A stretch of 64,000 nucleotides of DNA from Dyella sp. GSA-30 (GCF_027924605.1 NZ_AP027042.1:4627524-4691523); one strand, 5' to 3'; counted from the first letter of the stretch, positions 42,486-51,835 are shown. Numbers and translations: made by a program. The notes: generated by a model not told the origin, from the sequence alone.

Positions 42486-43432
42486 TGATTGGGCTCCAAA
42501 AAAGAATTCGCTGCATCATTATAAGAATCTTGGTGAGCGGCTTGATCGTTGCCCATCCGGATCGCCCCGGATATTCCAAGAGCTTTCGATTCTTCGTGAC
42601 TTTGATGAATTCCCTCGTGTAAAAACTCCTCTTCCTGGGTCCTTTCTGCATCCCCAAATACCGTATGTCCCGGCTGCAAGCCATACTTACCGACAGTGGT
42701 CGTGTTGTGCGATGTAATCATCGCCCAATTATCAGCGGGATTGCTGGGATTGAAGGGATCCGCTCTTATTACGCGCCCTACCAAGTTCTGGGCAACCGAA
42801 CTTCCCGCAATAGAAAATGAGTAGGTCGTGTCGCCGCTCTTAAACGATATATCCGCGGTCTTTCCGGAACTGGCTACCGCATTGACCGCGGTTGTCAGAG
42901 CCTTTTCTAATCCCGCATACGTTTTATGGTCTTCTGCGGTTGCATTCCTGGTTACGGCCTTTCCATTCACCTGCGTGACTACTTTGTCGATCTGACAGGT
43001 GTACGTCTTATTAGTTTCCGTACAGGTACGGCCGTCAGGATCGATATATCGAGCAGGATTGTCATTGGCATAGTCATACCGATTGAAGGTAAAGATATTC
43101 GCCGCTGTCGGCGAAACGGGGTCCACGCTTACGAAGCGCCCTGTCGCAGCGTCGTAGTATCTGTGTTGCATGTAGATGAGATTGGTCTCAGGGTCATCCA
43201 CATGCCCCGTGTATCCAGGCCCATTGGGTGGCGTACCTAACGTGATCGTTCCATAGGGCGCATAGTCGAACGTAGCGGTGATGTTGCCTTGGGCATCTGC
43301 TTCCGCCAAGGGAGTTCCTTGGGGATCGGTATAGACGTAGGTGAGGGTGCCGTTTTGCTGGGCATGAGCGAACCCACTAACCCAAAGCGCTAGCATGCAA
43401 CCGGCGACGACGACTGCTCGACTGATAACCAT
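42482..43432 (-). CDS. Small secreted RHS-core protein with HEGIH toxin-like C terminus
   Basis: Protein of 316 residues with a Sec signal (AVVVAGCMLALWVSGFAHA). It has only one RHS-core unit: LTYVYTDPQGTPLAEAD, FDYAPYG, GYTGHVDDPETNLIYMQHRYYDA, GRFVSVDPV and YANDNPARYIDPDG (about 30-135). The variable C-terminal domain (about 136-316) ends with FLHEGIHQSHEES, where HEGIH at 272-276 is an HExxH zinc-metallopeptidase motif. A full RHS shell of a thousand residues or more is missing, so it is either a remnant or a minimal secreted toxin. It overlaps the downstream putative immunity gene. Confidence 0.75.
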   Translation of the reverse strand: MVISRAVVVAGCMLALWVSGFAHAQQNGTLTYVYTDPQGTPLAEADAQGNITATFDYAPYGTITLGTPPNGPGYTGHVDDPETNLIYMQHRYYDAATGRFVSVDPVSPTAANIFTFNRYDYANDNPARYIDPDGRTCTETNKTYTCQIDKVVTQVNGKAVTRNATAEDHKTYAGLEKALTTAVNAVASSGKTADISFKSGDTTYSFSIAGSSVAQNLVGRVIRADPFNPSNPADNWAMITSHNTTTVGKYGLQPGHTVFGDAERTQEEEFLHEGIHQSHEESKALGISGAIRMGNDQAAHQDSYNDAANSFLEPNQ

Positions 43433-43860
43433 CCATTGCTCCCCTGTCCGTTACCCGCTCCGACATGACGGGCGTGTCTTCATGATGAGAACAACAAGGG
43501 GGGAGGCGTCAAGCTCCTGTGGGTCAGCATCACACGCAGATTGTCCTTATGCTACTTGGCGGCGGGCCGACGCACTCAAAGCGGCACGTAACTCTTTGTC
43601 TTACATTGGGAAACTGGCATGATCACGGTTGCGCGTAGCAGTATGCGCCCGCCCCTTCAGGCACCGCTGGTGGCTTGCGTCATGACTCTGAGCTCCGGTG
43701 TCTGGTACGCCCCCGATTCCGTAGCCATAAGCCCCCTGTCTGGCCCTTCAGCGCATCCTAGCTAATGTCCGCTTTGGGTTGCCAGCTGAGTTGCCTGATC
43801 GTCTATGCTCTTCCTCTCGATGCCCACTTTAGGTCCGTTTTGGGTCGAAAGCGAACAGTG
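43433..43860. other. Intergenic region with degraded repeats
   Basis: About 430 bases without a gene I can support. It contains GTCCGCTTTGGGTTG (from 43766) and GTCCGTTTTGGGTCGAAAGCGAAC (43833-43856), copies of a hairpin repeat seen again near 50847 and 62816. It probably marks old rearrangement next to the RHS remnant. Confidence 0.5.
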
Positions 43861-44160
43861 TCATTCGTAGATTTTTCCCAGGAACAGAAACTTGGCAAGG
43901 TCTCGCCATGTCGGTGCATCTGATTGCCGCTCCGGCCAGTTCGGACTCTGCGCATAGGCCAGCGCACCATCCAAGAATGTGGCAATAGTTCCGTTCTGCC
44001 ATCCCTTTGCCCCTGTCCAGCGATAGCGCTGAGGATCACTCGCCTCCGCCATCCGTCTCACGGCGGTCTTCGATCAAGGCGCTCACAAACGCGAGAAACG
44101 TCTCTCTACTATCGACCTTGTTCAGCAATTCTTCTGGTGACCGTCCGTTCAACACACTCC
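43861..44160 (-). pseudogene. DUF7660-like gene with a frameshift
   Basis: The minus strand encodes NKVDSRETFLAFVSALIEDRR in one frame, ending at a stop near 44040, and DPQRYRWTGAKGWQNGTIATF through DAPTWRDLAKFLFLGKIYE in another. Together they read as one DUF7660 protein of about 100 residues. The shift lies near the G-rich GGCGGAGGCGAG around 44045. Either the gene is broken or one base is wrong in the sequence. The function of the family is unknown, though related proteins often sit beside RHS or polymorphic toxin genes, as here. Confidence 0.6.
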
Positions 44161-44198
44161 CCCTGTTGTCTTGTCCAGATGTCCGCCTTACCGATCAA

Positions 44199-45182
44199 CT
44201 AGCGCCGCCTCGACCCGCGGCGCGTCTTCCGACACCCCTTGGCTTGCGCCATGGCCAGCTCGCGGGCATCGAGCACATATTCTGACGATTGCCCCAACCG
44301 TTCCACAGCGAGGTCGATGAACGAGCGGACGCGTGACGGCTGTGCCGCCCGGCTTCCGTAGTAAACATACATGCCCATGTGGTCAGCGATGTGCTCCGTC
44401 AGCAATGGCACAAGCTGCCCCGAACGGATCAACGGCGCAACCGACAGACTCGACAACAGGCCGATCACATGGCCGGACAGCACGGCATCGATCTCCAGGC
44501 CGGCGTCGTTCGTCGATAGTGAGGGCGGGAGATCGACGGAAAGCACTTCGCCATCCTTCTTCAGGAGCCAAGGCAACACGCGCCCCGTCGCCGAATGCCG
44601 CAGCACGCTGCAACGATGCGAGGTCAACTGCTCGATCGAATCTGGCGCACCATAGGTCGCGATATACGCAGGTGCCGCGCAAACGATCAGCTGCATGCTG
44701 GAGAGGCGACGAGCCGCGACGCCATCCTCCGGCGCCGACCCAATGCGAAAACCGATGTCGGCGCGATCGTGCACCCACTCGCCGATGCGGTCGTCGAGTT
44801 TAAGGTGCGGCTCGATCTTCGGATGGAGACGGCAGAACTCGTCGACCAGCGGCCAGAGCAATCGCCCAAAGGCGTACCGCGGAGCGACGATGCGCAACGG
44901 CCCAGCGATCTCGTCCTTGGCCGTGCGAACACCATCGATGGCACGCTCCAACGCCGCCAGCGCGGGTTGGGCGCCCTCCAGAAACTGCTGCCCCTCAAAG
45001 GTCAGCGCGATGCTGCGCGTCGTCCGATGCAACAGCCGCACACCCAGTCGTTGCTCCAGCATCGCCAGCGCCTTGCTCGCCGCTTGGGCGCTCACGCCCT
45101 GAACCGCCGCCGCGCGCCGGATACTGCCCAACTCGACCGCCTTGGTGAACAGGTCAATCGCGCGAATGTCATGGATGGGCAT
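44199..45182 (-). CDS. LysR-family transcriptional regulator
   Basis: Regulator of about 327 residues. The N-terminal helix-turn-helix (DLFTKAVELGSIRRAAAVQGVSAQAASKALAMLEQRLG) is followed by the usual linker and substrate-binding domain (AGPLRIVAPRYAFGRLLWPLV, GFRIGSAPEDGVAARRL). The C terminus is basic (KGCRKTRRGSRRR). GAGGAG before ATG 45182 decides the start. It is divergent from the SDR gene at 45314 and probably controls it, as is typical for this arrangement. Confidence 0.92.
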   Translation of the reverse strand: MPIHDIRAIDLFTKAVELGSIRRAAAVQGVSAQAASKALAMLEQRLGVRLLHRTTRSIALTFEGQQFLEGAQPALAALERAIDGVRTAKDEIAGPLRIVAPRYAFGRLLWPLVDEFCRLHPKIEPHLKLDDRIGEWVHDRADIGFRIGSAPEDGVAARRLSSMQLIVCAAPAYIATYGAPDSIEQLTSHRCSVLRHSATGRVLPWLLKKDGEVLSVDLPPSLSTNDAGLEIDAVLSGHVIGLLSSLSVAPLIRSGQLVPLLTEHIADHMGMYVYYGSRAAQPSRVRSFIDLAVERLGQSSEYVLDARELAMAQAKGCRKTRRGSRRR

Positions 45183-45313
45183 CGGCCGCTCCTCGTTGAG
45201 AGTCTGCAAGCATCAGTATCAATCCAAGGTTGCTACTGAATCAACTTCAGAGCCGCTACCGGGTTGATAAATCGCCACCTAAAGTGGGCGCCAGTCCATC
45301 ACAGGAAAGCGTT

Positions 45314-46060
45314 ATGAGCGACAACATCAACGGCAAGGTCATCGTCATCACCGGTGCGAGCAGCGGACTCGGTTTGGCGGCCGCGCGCCTGCTGGGCGCA
45401 CAGGGTGCGCGTGTCGTATTGGGCGCGCGGCGTATCGATCGCCTGCAGCTACTGGCCGATGAATTGAACGGCTCGGGGCAGCGTGCACTGGCCGTCGCAA
45501 CCAACGTCACTGTGCGCAACGACGTGAAGCGGCTTGTCGACGCTGCCGTAGAGACCTTCGGACGCGTTGACGTCATGGTCAACAACGCAGGGATCATGCC
45601 CCAGTCGCCGTTGGAGCGACTGCGGATCGACGAGTGGGATCAGACGATCGACGTCAATCTGAAGGGCGTGTTGTATGGCATCGCGGCAGCGCTGCCCCAC
45701 ATGCAACGCCAGATGTCTGGGCAAATCGTGAACGTATCGTCTACCGCCGGCCACAAGATCATGCTCAATGGCGCCGTCTACAGCGCAACCAAGCACGCGG
45801 TACGGGCGTTGTCCGAAGGACTGCGACAGGAGGTCAAGCACTGGAATATTCGCACCACAGTTATTTCGCCGGGCGCTGTCGACAGCGAGCTTCCTGGCAG
45901 CTCCTCGGAAGCGGATATGAAAGCGCGCCTGGACGATTTCTATCAGTCCGTTGCCATCCCCGCCGATTCGTTTGCTCGTGCCCTGGCCTTTGCCATTGCC
46001 CAGCCCGAAGACATGGACGTCAACGAGATCGTGTTCCGCCCTACCCGCCAGGTTCCTTAA
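45314..46060 (+). CDS. Short-chain dehydrogenase (YdfG/SDR type)
   Basis: Classical SDR of about 248 residues: [14 protein letters not shown] (NADP site), [36 protein letters not shown] (Ser-Tyr-Lys active site) and [10 protein letters not shown]. Substrate unknown; oxidoreduction of aldehydes or ketones is typical. ATG 45314 follows GGAAAGCG. Divergently transcribed from the LysR gene, 131 bases apart. Confidence 0.9.
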   Translation: MSDNINGKVIVITGASSGLGLAAARLLGAQGARVVLGARRIDRLQLLADELNGSGQRALAVATNVTVRNDVKRLVDAAVETFGRVDVMVNNAGIMPQSPLERLRIDEWDQTIDVNLKGVLYGIAAALPHMQRQMSGQIVNVSSTAGHKIMLNGAVYSATKHAVRALSEGLRQEVKHWNIRTTVISPGAVDSELPGSSSEADMKARLDDFYQSVAIPADSFARALAFAIAQPEDMDVNEIVFRPTRQVP

Positions 46061-46169
46061 GGCAACTCTCAGCTCGAAGTACCGCCCGCCCTGATCAGCC
46101 CACCTTTCGTCCCCGAAACAAGCCAATCCGTCCCAATGCATCTAGCCCGACAGTGGCTGACCGGGGAGT

Positions 46170-47729
46170 ATGGGGAGTCAACGACTCCAGGGGAACCCGA
46201 ACGTGCACAGCCACGACCTGCCACAACCGCCGGCGACCACTCCTCTGCAGCACGGGAGTACGGCACCAGTGCTCGTCATTGCCGTGCTGTTTGGCGTGGC
46301 CCACATGTTGACCAACGGGCAATACGGCTTTCACCGGGATGAGCTGCAATTCCTGAGCGATGCCCAGCATCTGGATTGGGGCTTCGTACCCTACCCGCCG
46401 CTGACAGCAGCGTTGGAGCATGTGGGGTTGGAGATCTTTGGCCTGTCGCTGGTGTGGCTGAGGCTGTTCTCGGTGCTGGCCCAAGCCGTGGTGATTCTGG
46501 CCAGCGGCCTTATGGCGCGCGACCTGGGTGGCGGTCGTCTGGCCCAGATCTTCGCGGCGATCGCCGTTGGGCTGTCGCCAGCCCCCATGGGCAATGCCAC
46601 CATGTTCCAGTACTCCTCGTTCGACATGTTGTGGTGGGTGCTTATCGCCTGGAGTGCGATCCGCCTGCTGCGCGACGACGACCCGCGCTGGTGGGTAGCG
46701 ATCGGCCTGTTTGCCGGGCTTGGACTGCAGACCAAGTACTCGATAGCGTTCGAGCTGCTGGGCGTGTTGGTGGGCGTGCTTCTGACCGATGCACGGCGAT
46801 ACCTCATGAACCGTTGGTTCTGGGCCGGCGGCGCTGTCGCGCTACTCGTGTTTGCTCCGAACCTCGTCTGGCTCGTGAGGCACGACTTCATTTCCTATCG
46901 GTTCCTGCAGGGTATCCACGCCCGCGACGTCAATGAAGGACGTGCGGATGGTTTTCTGCGCGATCAGTTCCTTATCAACGCCAACCTGTTTGCGGCACCG
47001 GTCTGGATCGCAGGCCTGGTGGGTTATTTGCGAGCACGACGTTACCGGATGCTTGCCTGGATGTACGTCGTCCCGCTGCTGTTGTTCATGCTTTTACGGG
47101 GTCGCTTTTACTACGTCAGCGCGGCGTACCCCATGCTGCTGGCGATGGGTTCAGTGATCACAGAGCGATGGCTGAGCACCTTGCGTCCTGCATGGCGGGC
47201 CGGGACAGCGACCTTGCTGTTCAGTAGCGTTGTCGCTATCGGCATCTACGCTGCGTTGATCATCATGCCGATCACATCAAGCGGTCCGCTGCGGGACTTC
47301 GCGTTGAAGAGAAACAACGACCTGCGCGAGAAGGTCGGTTGGAACGAGCTCGTCACGCAGGTTGCCGCCATTCGCGATGCCCTTCCTGCCGAACAGCAAG
47401 CCGATCTGGGCATCGTGGTAGGTAATTACGGCGAGCAAGGGGCTATCGCCCTGCTCGGGAAAGCCTATGGCCTGCCATCGCCGATCACAGCGGTGAATTC
47501 CGGTTGGCTGCGTGGCTATCCACAAACACCGCCACACACCGTGATCGTGCTGGGAAGTTCACGCGAACGCGCCGATGAACTCTTCACCGATTGCCGTCTG
47601 GCCGGGCACTCGGGTAATGCGTGGGGCGTCGTCAATGAAGAAAGCCGGGATCATCCCGACATCTTTGTTTGTGGCCCCATGCGCAAACCGTGGAGCGAAC
47701 TATGGAGCCATGGGCCCGAGTTTGGGTAG
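46170..47729 (+). CDS. GT39/ArnT-like membrane glycosyltransferase
   Basis: Membrane protein of 519 residues with about 9-11 helices. Near the N terminus GFHRDELQFLSDAQHLDWGFVPYPPL carries the acidic catalytic motif of PMT/ArnT-type GT-C glycosyltransferases, which use a lipid-linked sugar in the periplasmic leaflet. The C-terminal periplasmic domain (about 390-519) follows DFALKRNNDLREKVGWNELV. Acceptor unknown. ATG 46170 is preceded by GGGGAG at a short distance. It stands alone between an SDR and a LysR gene. Confidence 0.87.
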   Translation: MGSQRLQGNPNVHSHDLPQPPATTPLQHGSTAPVLVIAVLFGVAHMLTNGQYGFHRDELQFLSDAQHLDWGFVPYPPLTAALEHVGLEIFGLSLVWLRLFSVLAQAVVILASGLMARDLGGGRLAQIFAAIAVGLSPAPMGNATMFQYSSFDMLWWVLIAWSAIRLLRDDDPRWWVAIGLFAGLGLQTKYSIAFELLGVLVGVLLTDARRYLMNRWFWAGGAVALLVFAPNLVWLVRHDFISYRFLQGIHARDVNEGRADGFLRDQFLINANLFAAPVWIAGLVGYLRARRYRMLAWMYVVPLLLFMLLRGRFYYVSAAYPMLLAMGSVITERWLSTLRPAWRAGTATLLFSSVVAIGIYAALIIMPITSSGPLRDFALKRNNDLREKVGWNELVTQVAAIRDALPAEQQADLGIVVGNYGEQGAIALLGKAYGLPSPITAVNSGWLRGYPQTPPHTVIVLGSSRERADELFTDCRLAGHSGNAWGVVNEESRDHPDIFVCGPMRKPWSELWSHGPEFG

Positions 47730-47747
47730 CACGTGAGCCAGTGGCCC

Positions 47748-47824
47748 GTCCGGCAAGAAAACGAAAAGGTCAGAGCAAACTCTTTATAGGATCACGGGCC
47801 GGCGGCCCAGGAAAATCAGCTTGT
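47748..47824. repeat. Dispersed hairpin repeat, copy C (diverged)
   Basis: Shares GTCCGGCA.GAAAAC, GGTCAGAGC, ACGGGCC.GCGGCCC and GAAAATCA blocks with the copies at 50206-50286 and 50909-50979. Confidence 0.6.
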
Positions 47825-47880
47825 CCACGTACTGAGCGAACCGCTTGCCGCCGTCGCCCGGTCTAAGACACACTTCGCCA

Positions 47881-48765
47881 ATGAACGACAAGCTACAGGC
47901 GCTCCGACTTTTCGTGCGCGTTGCCCGCACCGGAAGCTTTTCCGCGGCGGCGCGGGAGCTTGATGTTTCACAACCGTCAGTATCGCGGATCATCGCGGCG
48001 TTGGAAGAAGATGTCGGCGCGGCCTTAGTCACCCGCACGACGCGCGCAGTCACGCTGACCGACGCCGGCAGCGACTATCTGACCCGTGTCGAAGCGATCC
48101 TGTCGTCGCTCGAGGAAGCCGATCACTCTGCGCGTGGATCGCAGGAGCTACGCGGGTCATTGCGCGTTGCCATGCCTGCAAGCTTTGGTGTGCGCGAAAT
48201 CATTCCCTTGATGCCGGGCTTTCTTACGCGCCACCCTTCGCTAAACGTCAGCTTGTTGATGAGCGATCAACGGCAAGACACCATCAAGGAAGGTGCCGAT
48301 GTCGCACTCCGACTCGGTGACCTGGACGATTCAAGCGCCACCGCTCGCATCATCGGTCGGACGCCGCGATTGATTGCGGCGTCGCCGAGTTATCTGGAAA
48401 CGCATGGTGCGCCCGAAGTACCCGCCGATCTGGCCGACCACGCGGCTATCGTCGGGCCTGCAGGGACCAGCTCCGGAACATGGTCCTTCCAGAAGGGTGG
48501 CCAAAGCGTGTCGGCCCGCATCAATCCTCGGCTGACCGTGTCCTATAACGAAGCCGCGGTAGCCGCCGCCGTCGCGGGGATCGGCGTTGTAAATACATCG
48601 CTATGGGGCTGCCGCGCCGAACTCGCCAGCGGCGCGTTGATTCAGCTTTTTCCCGACTGGAAGATGGGCGAGGTTGAAGCCCACGGCATGTTCACGCCAG
48701 GCCGACGACCAAAGCCCTCGGCACGCGCGCTCGTCGAGTATCTGATCGCGGAGCTTCGCCGCTAA
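47881..48765 (+). CDS. LysR-family transcriptional regulator
   Basis: Regulator of about 294 residues. LQALRLFVRVARTGSFSAAARELDVSQPSVSRIIAALEEDVG is the helix-turn-helix; the ligand domain begins LRGSLRVAMPASFGVREIIPLMPGFL. The CrgA/DsdC-like class commonly represses or activates nearby oxidoreductase genes; the ABM and SDR genes downstream are candidate targets. ATG 47881 is chosen over 47845 because the family starts there. Confidence 0.9.
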   Translation: MNDKLQALRLFVRVARTGSFSAAARELDVSQPSVSRIIAALEEDVGAALVTRTTRAVTLTDAGSDYLTRVEAILSSLEEADHSARGSQELRGSLRVAMPASFGVREIIPLMPGFLTRHPSLNVSLLMSDQRQDTIKEGADVALRLGDLDDSSATARIIGRTPRLIAASPSYLETHGAPEVPADLADHAAIVGPAGTSSGTWSFQKGGQSVSARINPRLTVSYNEAAVAAAVAGIGVVNTSLWGCRAELASGALIQLFPDWKMGEVEAHGMFTPGRRPKPSARALVEYLIAELRR

Positions 48766-48858
48766 GCTTCGAGCTTTGCATCACGCACTCGTAGCGTTTC
48801 GATCGACGCATGCCGCGAATGCACCCTAGCTGTTCGCATCAATGCGGCGCGCCGTCCG

Positions 48859-49161
48859 CTAGCCGGGCAGTTTGGCCGCAAGCAGATCGATCTGCTCGAT
48901 GCTCGGTGGTGCGCTGAGCAAGTCAGCCGCGTTAGCCATCAACGCAGCCGCGATCGGGCCTCGCAGATGGGCCTGGCGACCTTCTTCGTCAGCGAAGGCG
49001 TCAAAAACGCCGAACGTCGAAGGGCCAAACTGCAACGCAAACCAGACGACGGTGCCCAGCTCTGCATTGGCAAGCGGCAGTGCGCTGGCCAGGAAGGCGG
49101 CGACGGCGGCCTCTCGGCCGGGCTTGGCTTCGAGACGGACAAACAACGCATATTTGGTCAT
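48859..49161 (-). CDS. Antibiotic biosynthesis monooxygenase (ABM)-family protein
   Basis: Protein of 100 residues, MTKYALFVRLEAKPGREAAVAAFLASAL..., with VVWFALQFGPSTFGVFDAFADEEGRQAHL, the dimeric alpha/beta barrel fold of YgiN-like quinol monooxygenases. Such proteins oxidise quinols or act without cofactor on aromatic substrates. It lies between the LysR gene and the SDR gene at 49406, divergent from the latter. Confidence 0.82.
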   Translation of the reverse strand: MTKYALFVRLEAKPGREAAVAAFLASALPLANAELGTVVWFALQFGPSTFGVFDAFADEEGRQAHLRGPIAAALMANAADLLSAPPSIEQIDLLAAKLPG

Positions 49162-49405
49162 GTAGTGCTTCTCTTGAAATGAAGGTCACGGTTCTGCGAA
49201 TCCGTGGGGATAGGGCCTGCTCGGATGTGGACGATTCATCCATTTCATCGACGGCCCTGTTTGACATGTTCGCCCAGTTTGAGCGCAGGAAGGCATTCAT
49301 CTGACGAATAAGTCTTAGTCGTCGGCGCGCCTACTCACGCCCCCATCGATCGACGACAGTTCATCCAGACGCCAATGAGGCGCCATCAAACCGGGATACA
49401 AATCC

Positions 49406-50155
49406 ATGACTTCACTTACTGGCAAGGTCGCCATTGTTACAGGCGCATCGAAGGGTATCGGTGCCGGAATCGCCAAGTTGTTCGCCAAGTCCGGCGCATC
49501 GGTCGTTGTGAACTACTCGACCAGCAAAGACGCCGCGAACGCGTTGGTCGCCGAGATCAAGAATTCCGGCGGCAAGGCCGTGGCCATCCATGCCGACTTC
49601 TCCAAGACCACCGATATCCAGCGATTGTTCGAAGAGTCGAAGCGCGCCTTCGGCACGCTGGACATCCTGGTAAACAATGCGGGTGTTTTCGCCTTCAGCC
49701 CCTTGCAGGACGCGACGGAGCAGGAATTCCATCGTGAGTTCAACACCAACGTGCTCGGCCTCATCACTGCGACACAAGAGGCGGCGAAGTACTTCGGCCC
49801 GAACGGCGGCAGCATCATCAACATCAGTTCCATCGCCAGCGTCGGCTTCATGCCCAACTCGGTCATCTATGCTGCGTCCAAGAGCGCCGTCGACTCTGTT
49901 ACGCGCGTGACTTCGGTAGAGCTCGCGCCGAAGAAGATTCGCGTCAACAGCATCGCACCGGGGGCCACCATCACCGAAGGCATCGCAGCTCTGGGTTGGC
50001 CACAGGAAGCCGTCGAAGCTGTCGTCGCCACCATCCCGTTCGGTCGCCCAGGCATGCCGGAAGATATCGCGCGCGTCGCTCTGTTTCTGGCCTCTGACGA
50101 CTCCGCTTGGGTGACCGGCGAACGGATCACAGCGTCTGGCGGCCAGCGCGCCTGA
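49406..50155 (+). CDS. Short-chain dehydrogenase/3-oxoacyl reductase-like
   Basis: SDR of 249 residues: VTGASKGIGAGIAK, NNAGVFAFSPL, INISSIASVGFMPNSVIYAASKSAV (catalytic Ser, Tyr, Lys) and SIAPGATITEG. A C-terminal SDDSAWVTGERITASGGQRA is typical of glucose-dehydrogenase-like or FabG-like SDRs. Substrate unknown. It is divergent from the ABM gene; the preceding LysR may control both. Confidence 0.9.
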   Translation: MTSLTGKVAIVTGASKGIGAGIAKLFAKSGASVVVNYSTSKDAANALVAEIKNSGGKAVAIHADFSKTTDIQRLFEESKRAFGTLDILVNNAGVFAFSPLQDATEQEFHREFNTNVLGLITATQEAAKYFGPNGGSIINISSIASVGFMPNSVIYAASKSAVDSVTRVTSVELAPKKIRVNSIAPGATITEGIAALGWPQEAVEAVVATIPFGRPGMPEDIARVALFLASDDSAWVTGERITASGGQRA

Positions 50156-50205
50156 TCCGCGTTCTGTCCCGGCGGTTGCAACAGGTAACGCGCGAGGCAG
50201 CGGTA

Positions 50206-50286
50206 GGTCCGGCAGGAAAACAAACGGGTCAGAGCGAATTTTCAGGGGTCGACCGGAGGTCGGCCTGGAAAATCAATCCGACCCGT
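50206..50286. repeat. Dispersed hairpin repeat, copy A
   Basis: CGGGTC (50225-50230) pairs with GACCCG (50280-50285), and ATTTTC with GAAAAT inside, giving an imperfect hairpin. Copies occur at 50909-50979 and, diverged, at 47748-47824; a fragment GGGGCAGAGCGAATTTTTA lies near 60418. Confidence 0.7.
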
Positions 50287-50313
50287 CTATTTCGACCCGT
50301 CTATTTTCAACGA

Positions 50314-50817
50314 CTAACGCCTCTTTCCGACGCCAGGCACCGCGGTGGCTTGCTTCATCCAGGCGACGATCTGGCGCTCGTCGAGATCACTCAATGATTT
50401 GGGCTCGACGCCCCTCGTAGCCTTGCCCATGCCGATGGGAGTTACGGGCGGCACGGGCACGAGCATCGTGCCGTTCACGAACATCAGCTTGACGTGGCCA
50501 GCGAAGGCGCCACAACAGAAGCACCAGCCATCGCCAACGCCGTACCACGATATGCCCCATTTGACAGAGCGCTTAAGCCCCTGCAACGTCTTGGCCGCCA
50601 ACGCATCCACTCGTTCGGCGATCTCACGCTGGGGTTGCGGCAGGCTGGCGATGTATGCGAATACCGGCTTGTCGCCGTCCGCGGCTTTTGCGGGACTGGC
50701 CCGGCCGGTCATCGCTTCAGGCAATGGCGTGGCGCTTTTATTTTTTGCGGCGGCTCGTTTGGCCGGATGGCGTACGACGGCCTTGCGATCCTTGTCAGTC
50801 TCGGAAGTCGGCATCAT
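50314..50817 (-). CDS. DUF1801 (YdhG/YjbR-like) protein
   Basis: Protein of about 167 residues. The N-terminal 50 residues are basic and alanine-rich (AKRAAAKNKSATPLP), the C-terminal part is the DUF1801 fold with VFAYIASLPQPQREIAERVDAL, VKWGISWYGVGDG and VKLMFVNGTML. Its role is unknown; some members are annotated as iron-chaperone-like (frataxin-fold). CGAGGAGACG before ATG 50817 settles the start. It lies alone between repeat copies A and B. Confidence 0.8.
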   Translation of the reverse strand: MMPTSETDKDRKAVVRHPAKRAAAKNKSATPLPEAMTGRASPAKAADGDKPVFAYIASLPQPQREIAERVDALAAKTLQGLKRSVKWGISWYGVGDGWCFCCGAFAGHVKLMFVNGTMLVPVPPVTPIGMGKATRGVEPKSLSDLDERQIVAWMKQATAVPGVGKRR

Positions 50818-50846
50818 CGTCTCCTCGTGGTAACTATGCCGTGCCC

Positions 50847-50866
50847 GTTCTGGGTCGAAAGCGGAC
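50847..50866. repeat. GTCCGCTTT-type hairpin repeat remnant
   Basis: GTTCTGGGTCGAAAGCGGAC is the right part of the stem GTCCGCTTT-GGGTCG-AAAGCGGAC, found more completely at 43833-43856 and 62816-62838. Confidence 0.5.
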
Positions 50867-50908
50867 CTTCGAAGCTTGGCTATACAGAAGCCAAACTGCA
50901 ATCGCAAA

Positions 50909-50979
50909 AACAAACGGATCAGAGCAAATTCTCAGAGGTCTACGGGCCGTCGGCCCTGCAAAATCAATCCGACTCGCTT
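50909..50979. repeat. Dispersed hairpin repeat, copy B
   Basis: Matches copy A over AAACGGATCAGAGCAAATTCTCAG and TGCAAAATCAATCCGACTCG with several changes; orientation is the same as copy A. It lies between the DUF1801 and GST genes. Confidence 0.65.
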
Positions 50980-51005
50980 ATTCAACCCGCTTAATTCAGT
51001 GATTA

Positions 51006-51701
51006 CTAGGCCGCCGTCACCAGCAGCCCGCGTTGTACTCCCGGGCGCGCGAGCCCGCGATCGAGCCACGCCTGCACATGATGAAAACGGTCGAAACCGA
51101 CAAGTTCACGCGCTTCGTAAAAACCGATCAGATTGCGCACCCAGCCGATCAATGAAATATCGGCAATGCTGTACTCCGCCCCCATCACCCAATCCCGGCC
51201 GGCGAGGCGTTCATCGAGAACACCGAGCAATCGTGCCGATTCGGTGGCGTAGCGTTCCAGCGGTCGCTTGTCTTCATAGGCTTTGCCGGCAAATTTGTTG
51301 AAGAAACCGACCTGGCCGAACATGGGCCCGACGCCACCCATCTGCCACATCACCCACTGGATCGTTTCATACCGGGTGCTGAGATCGTTGGATAGGAACT
51401 GTCCCGTCTTGTCCGCCAGGTAGATCAGGATCGCCCCTGATTCAAACAACGCCAGAGGCCGACCGCCCGGGCCATCGGGATCGTAGATTGCCGGGATCTT
51501 GCCATTCGGGTTGAGTGCGATGAAGGCAGGGTCACGATTCTCGTTCGCCATGATATCGATGCGATGCGGCTCATAAGCCAAGCCCGTTTCTTCAAGCATG
51601 ATGCCGATCTTCACGCCGTTAGGCGTCGGCAGCGAGAAAAGCTGAAGTCGCTCAGGATGCTGCGCCGGCCAGCGCGCAAAGATGGGATGGTTCACTGTCA
51701 T
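51006..51701 (-). CDS. Glutathione S-transferase, Nu-class (YfcG/YghU-like)
   Basis: GST of about 231 residues. LQLFSLPTPNGVKIGIMLEETGLAYE and NPNGKIPAIYDPDG, LALFESGAILIYLADKTG form the thioredoxin-like domain; Thr-Pro-Asn-Gly near the start is the disulfide-bond reductase type site of YfcG/YghU. The helical C-terminal domain has WVMGAEYSIADISLIGWVRN. It is expected to use glutathione against peroxides or electrophiles. It belongs to a run of minus-strand redox genes (51.0-53.9 kb). Confidence 0.9.
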   Translation of the reverse strand: MTVNHPIFARWPAQHPERLQLFSLPTPNGVKIGIMLEETGLAYEPHRIDIMANENRDPAFIALNPNGKIPAIYDPDGPGGRPLALFESGAILIYLADKTGQFLSNDLSTRYETIQWVMWQMGGVGPMFGQVGFFNKFAGKAYEDKRPLERYATESARLLGVLDERLAGRDWVMGAEYSIADISLIGWVRNLIGFYEARELVGFDRFHHVQAWLDRGLARPGVQRGLLVTAA

Positions 51702-51835
51702 TTTTCTTCTCCCGGGTTCGTCGGCTCGCACACAAAGCCCGGGCATGTTACCAAGAGTTCTTCCTGGTTACCGCCGGGCTTTGGCACTGCGACCGCGTCG
51801 ATTACCACTCCAAGGTCGACGCGATCGCTCGGAGT

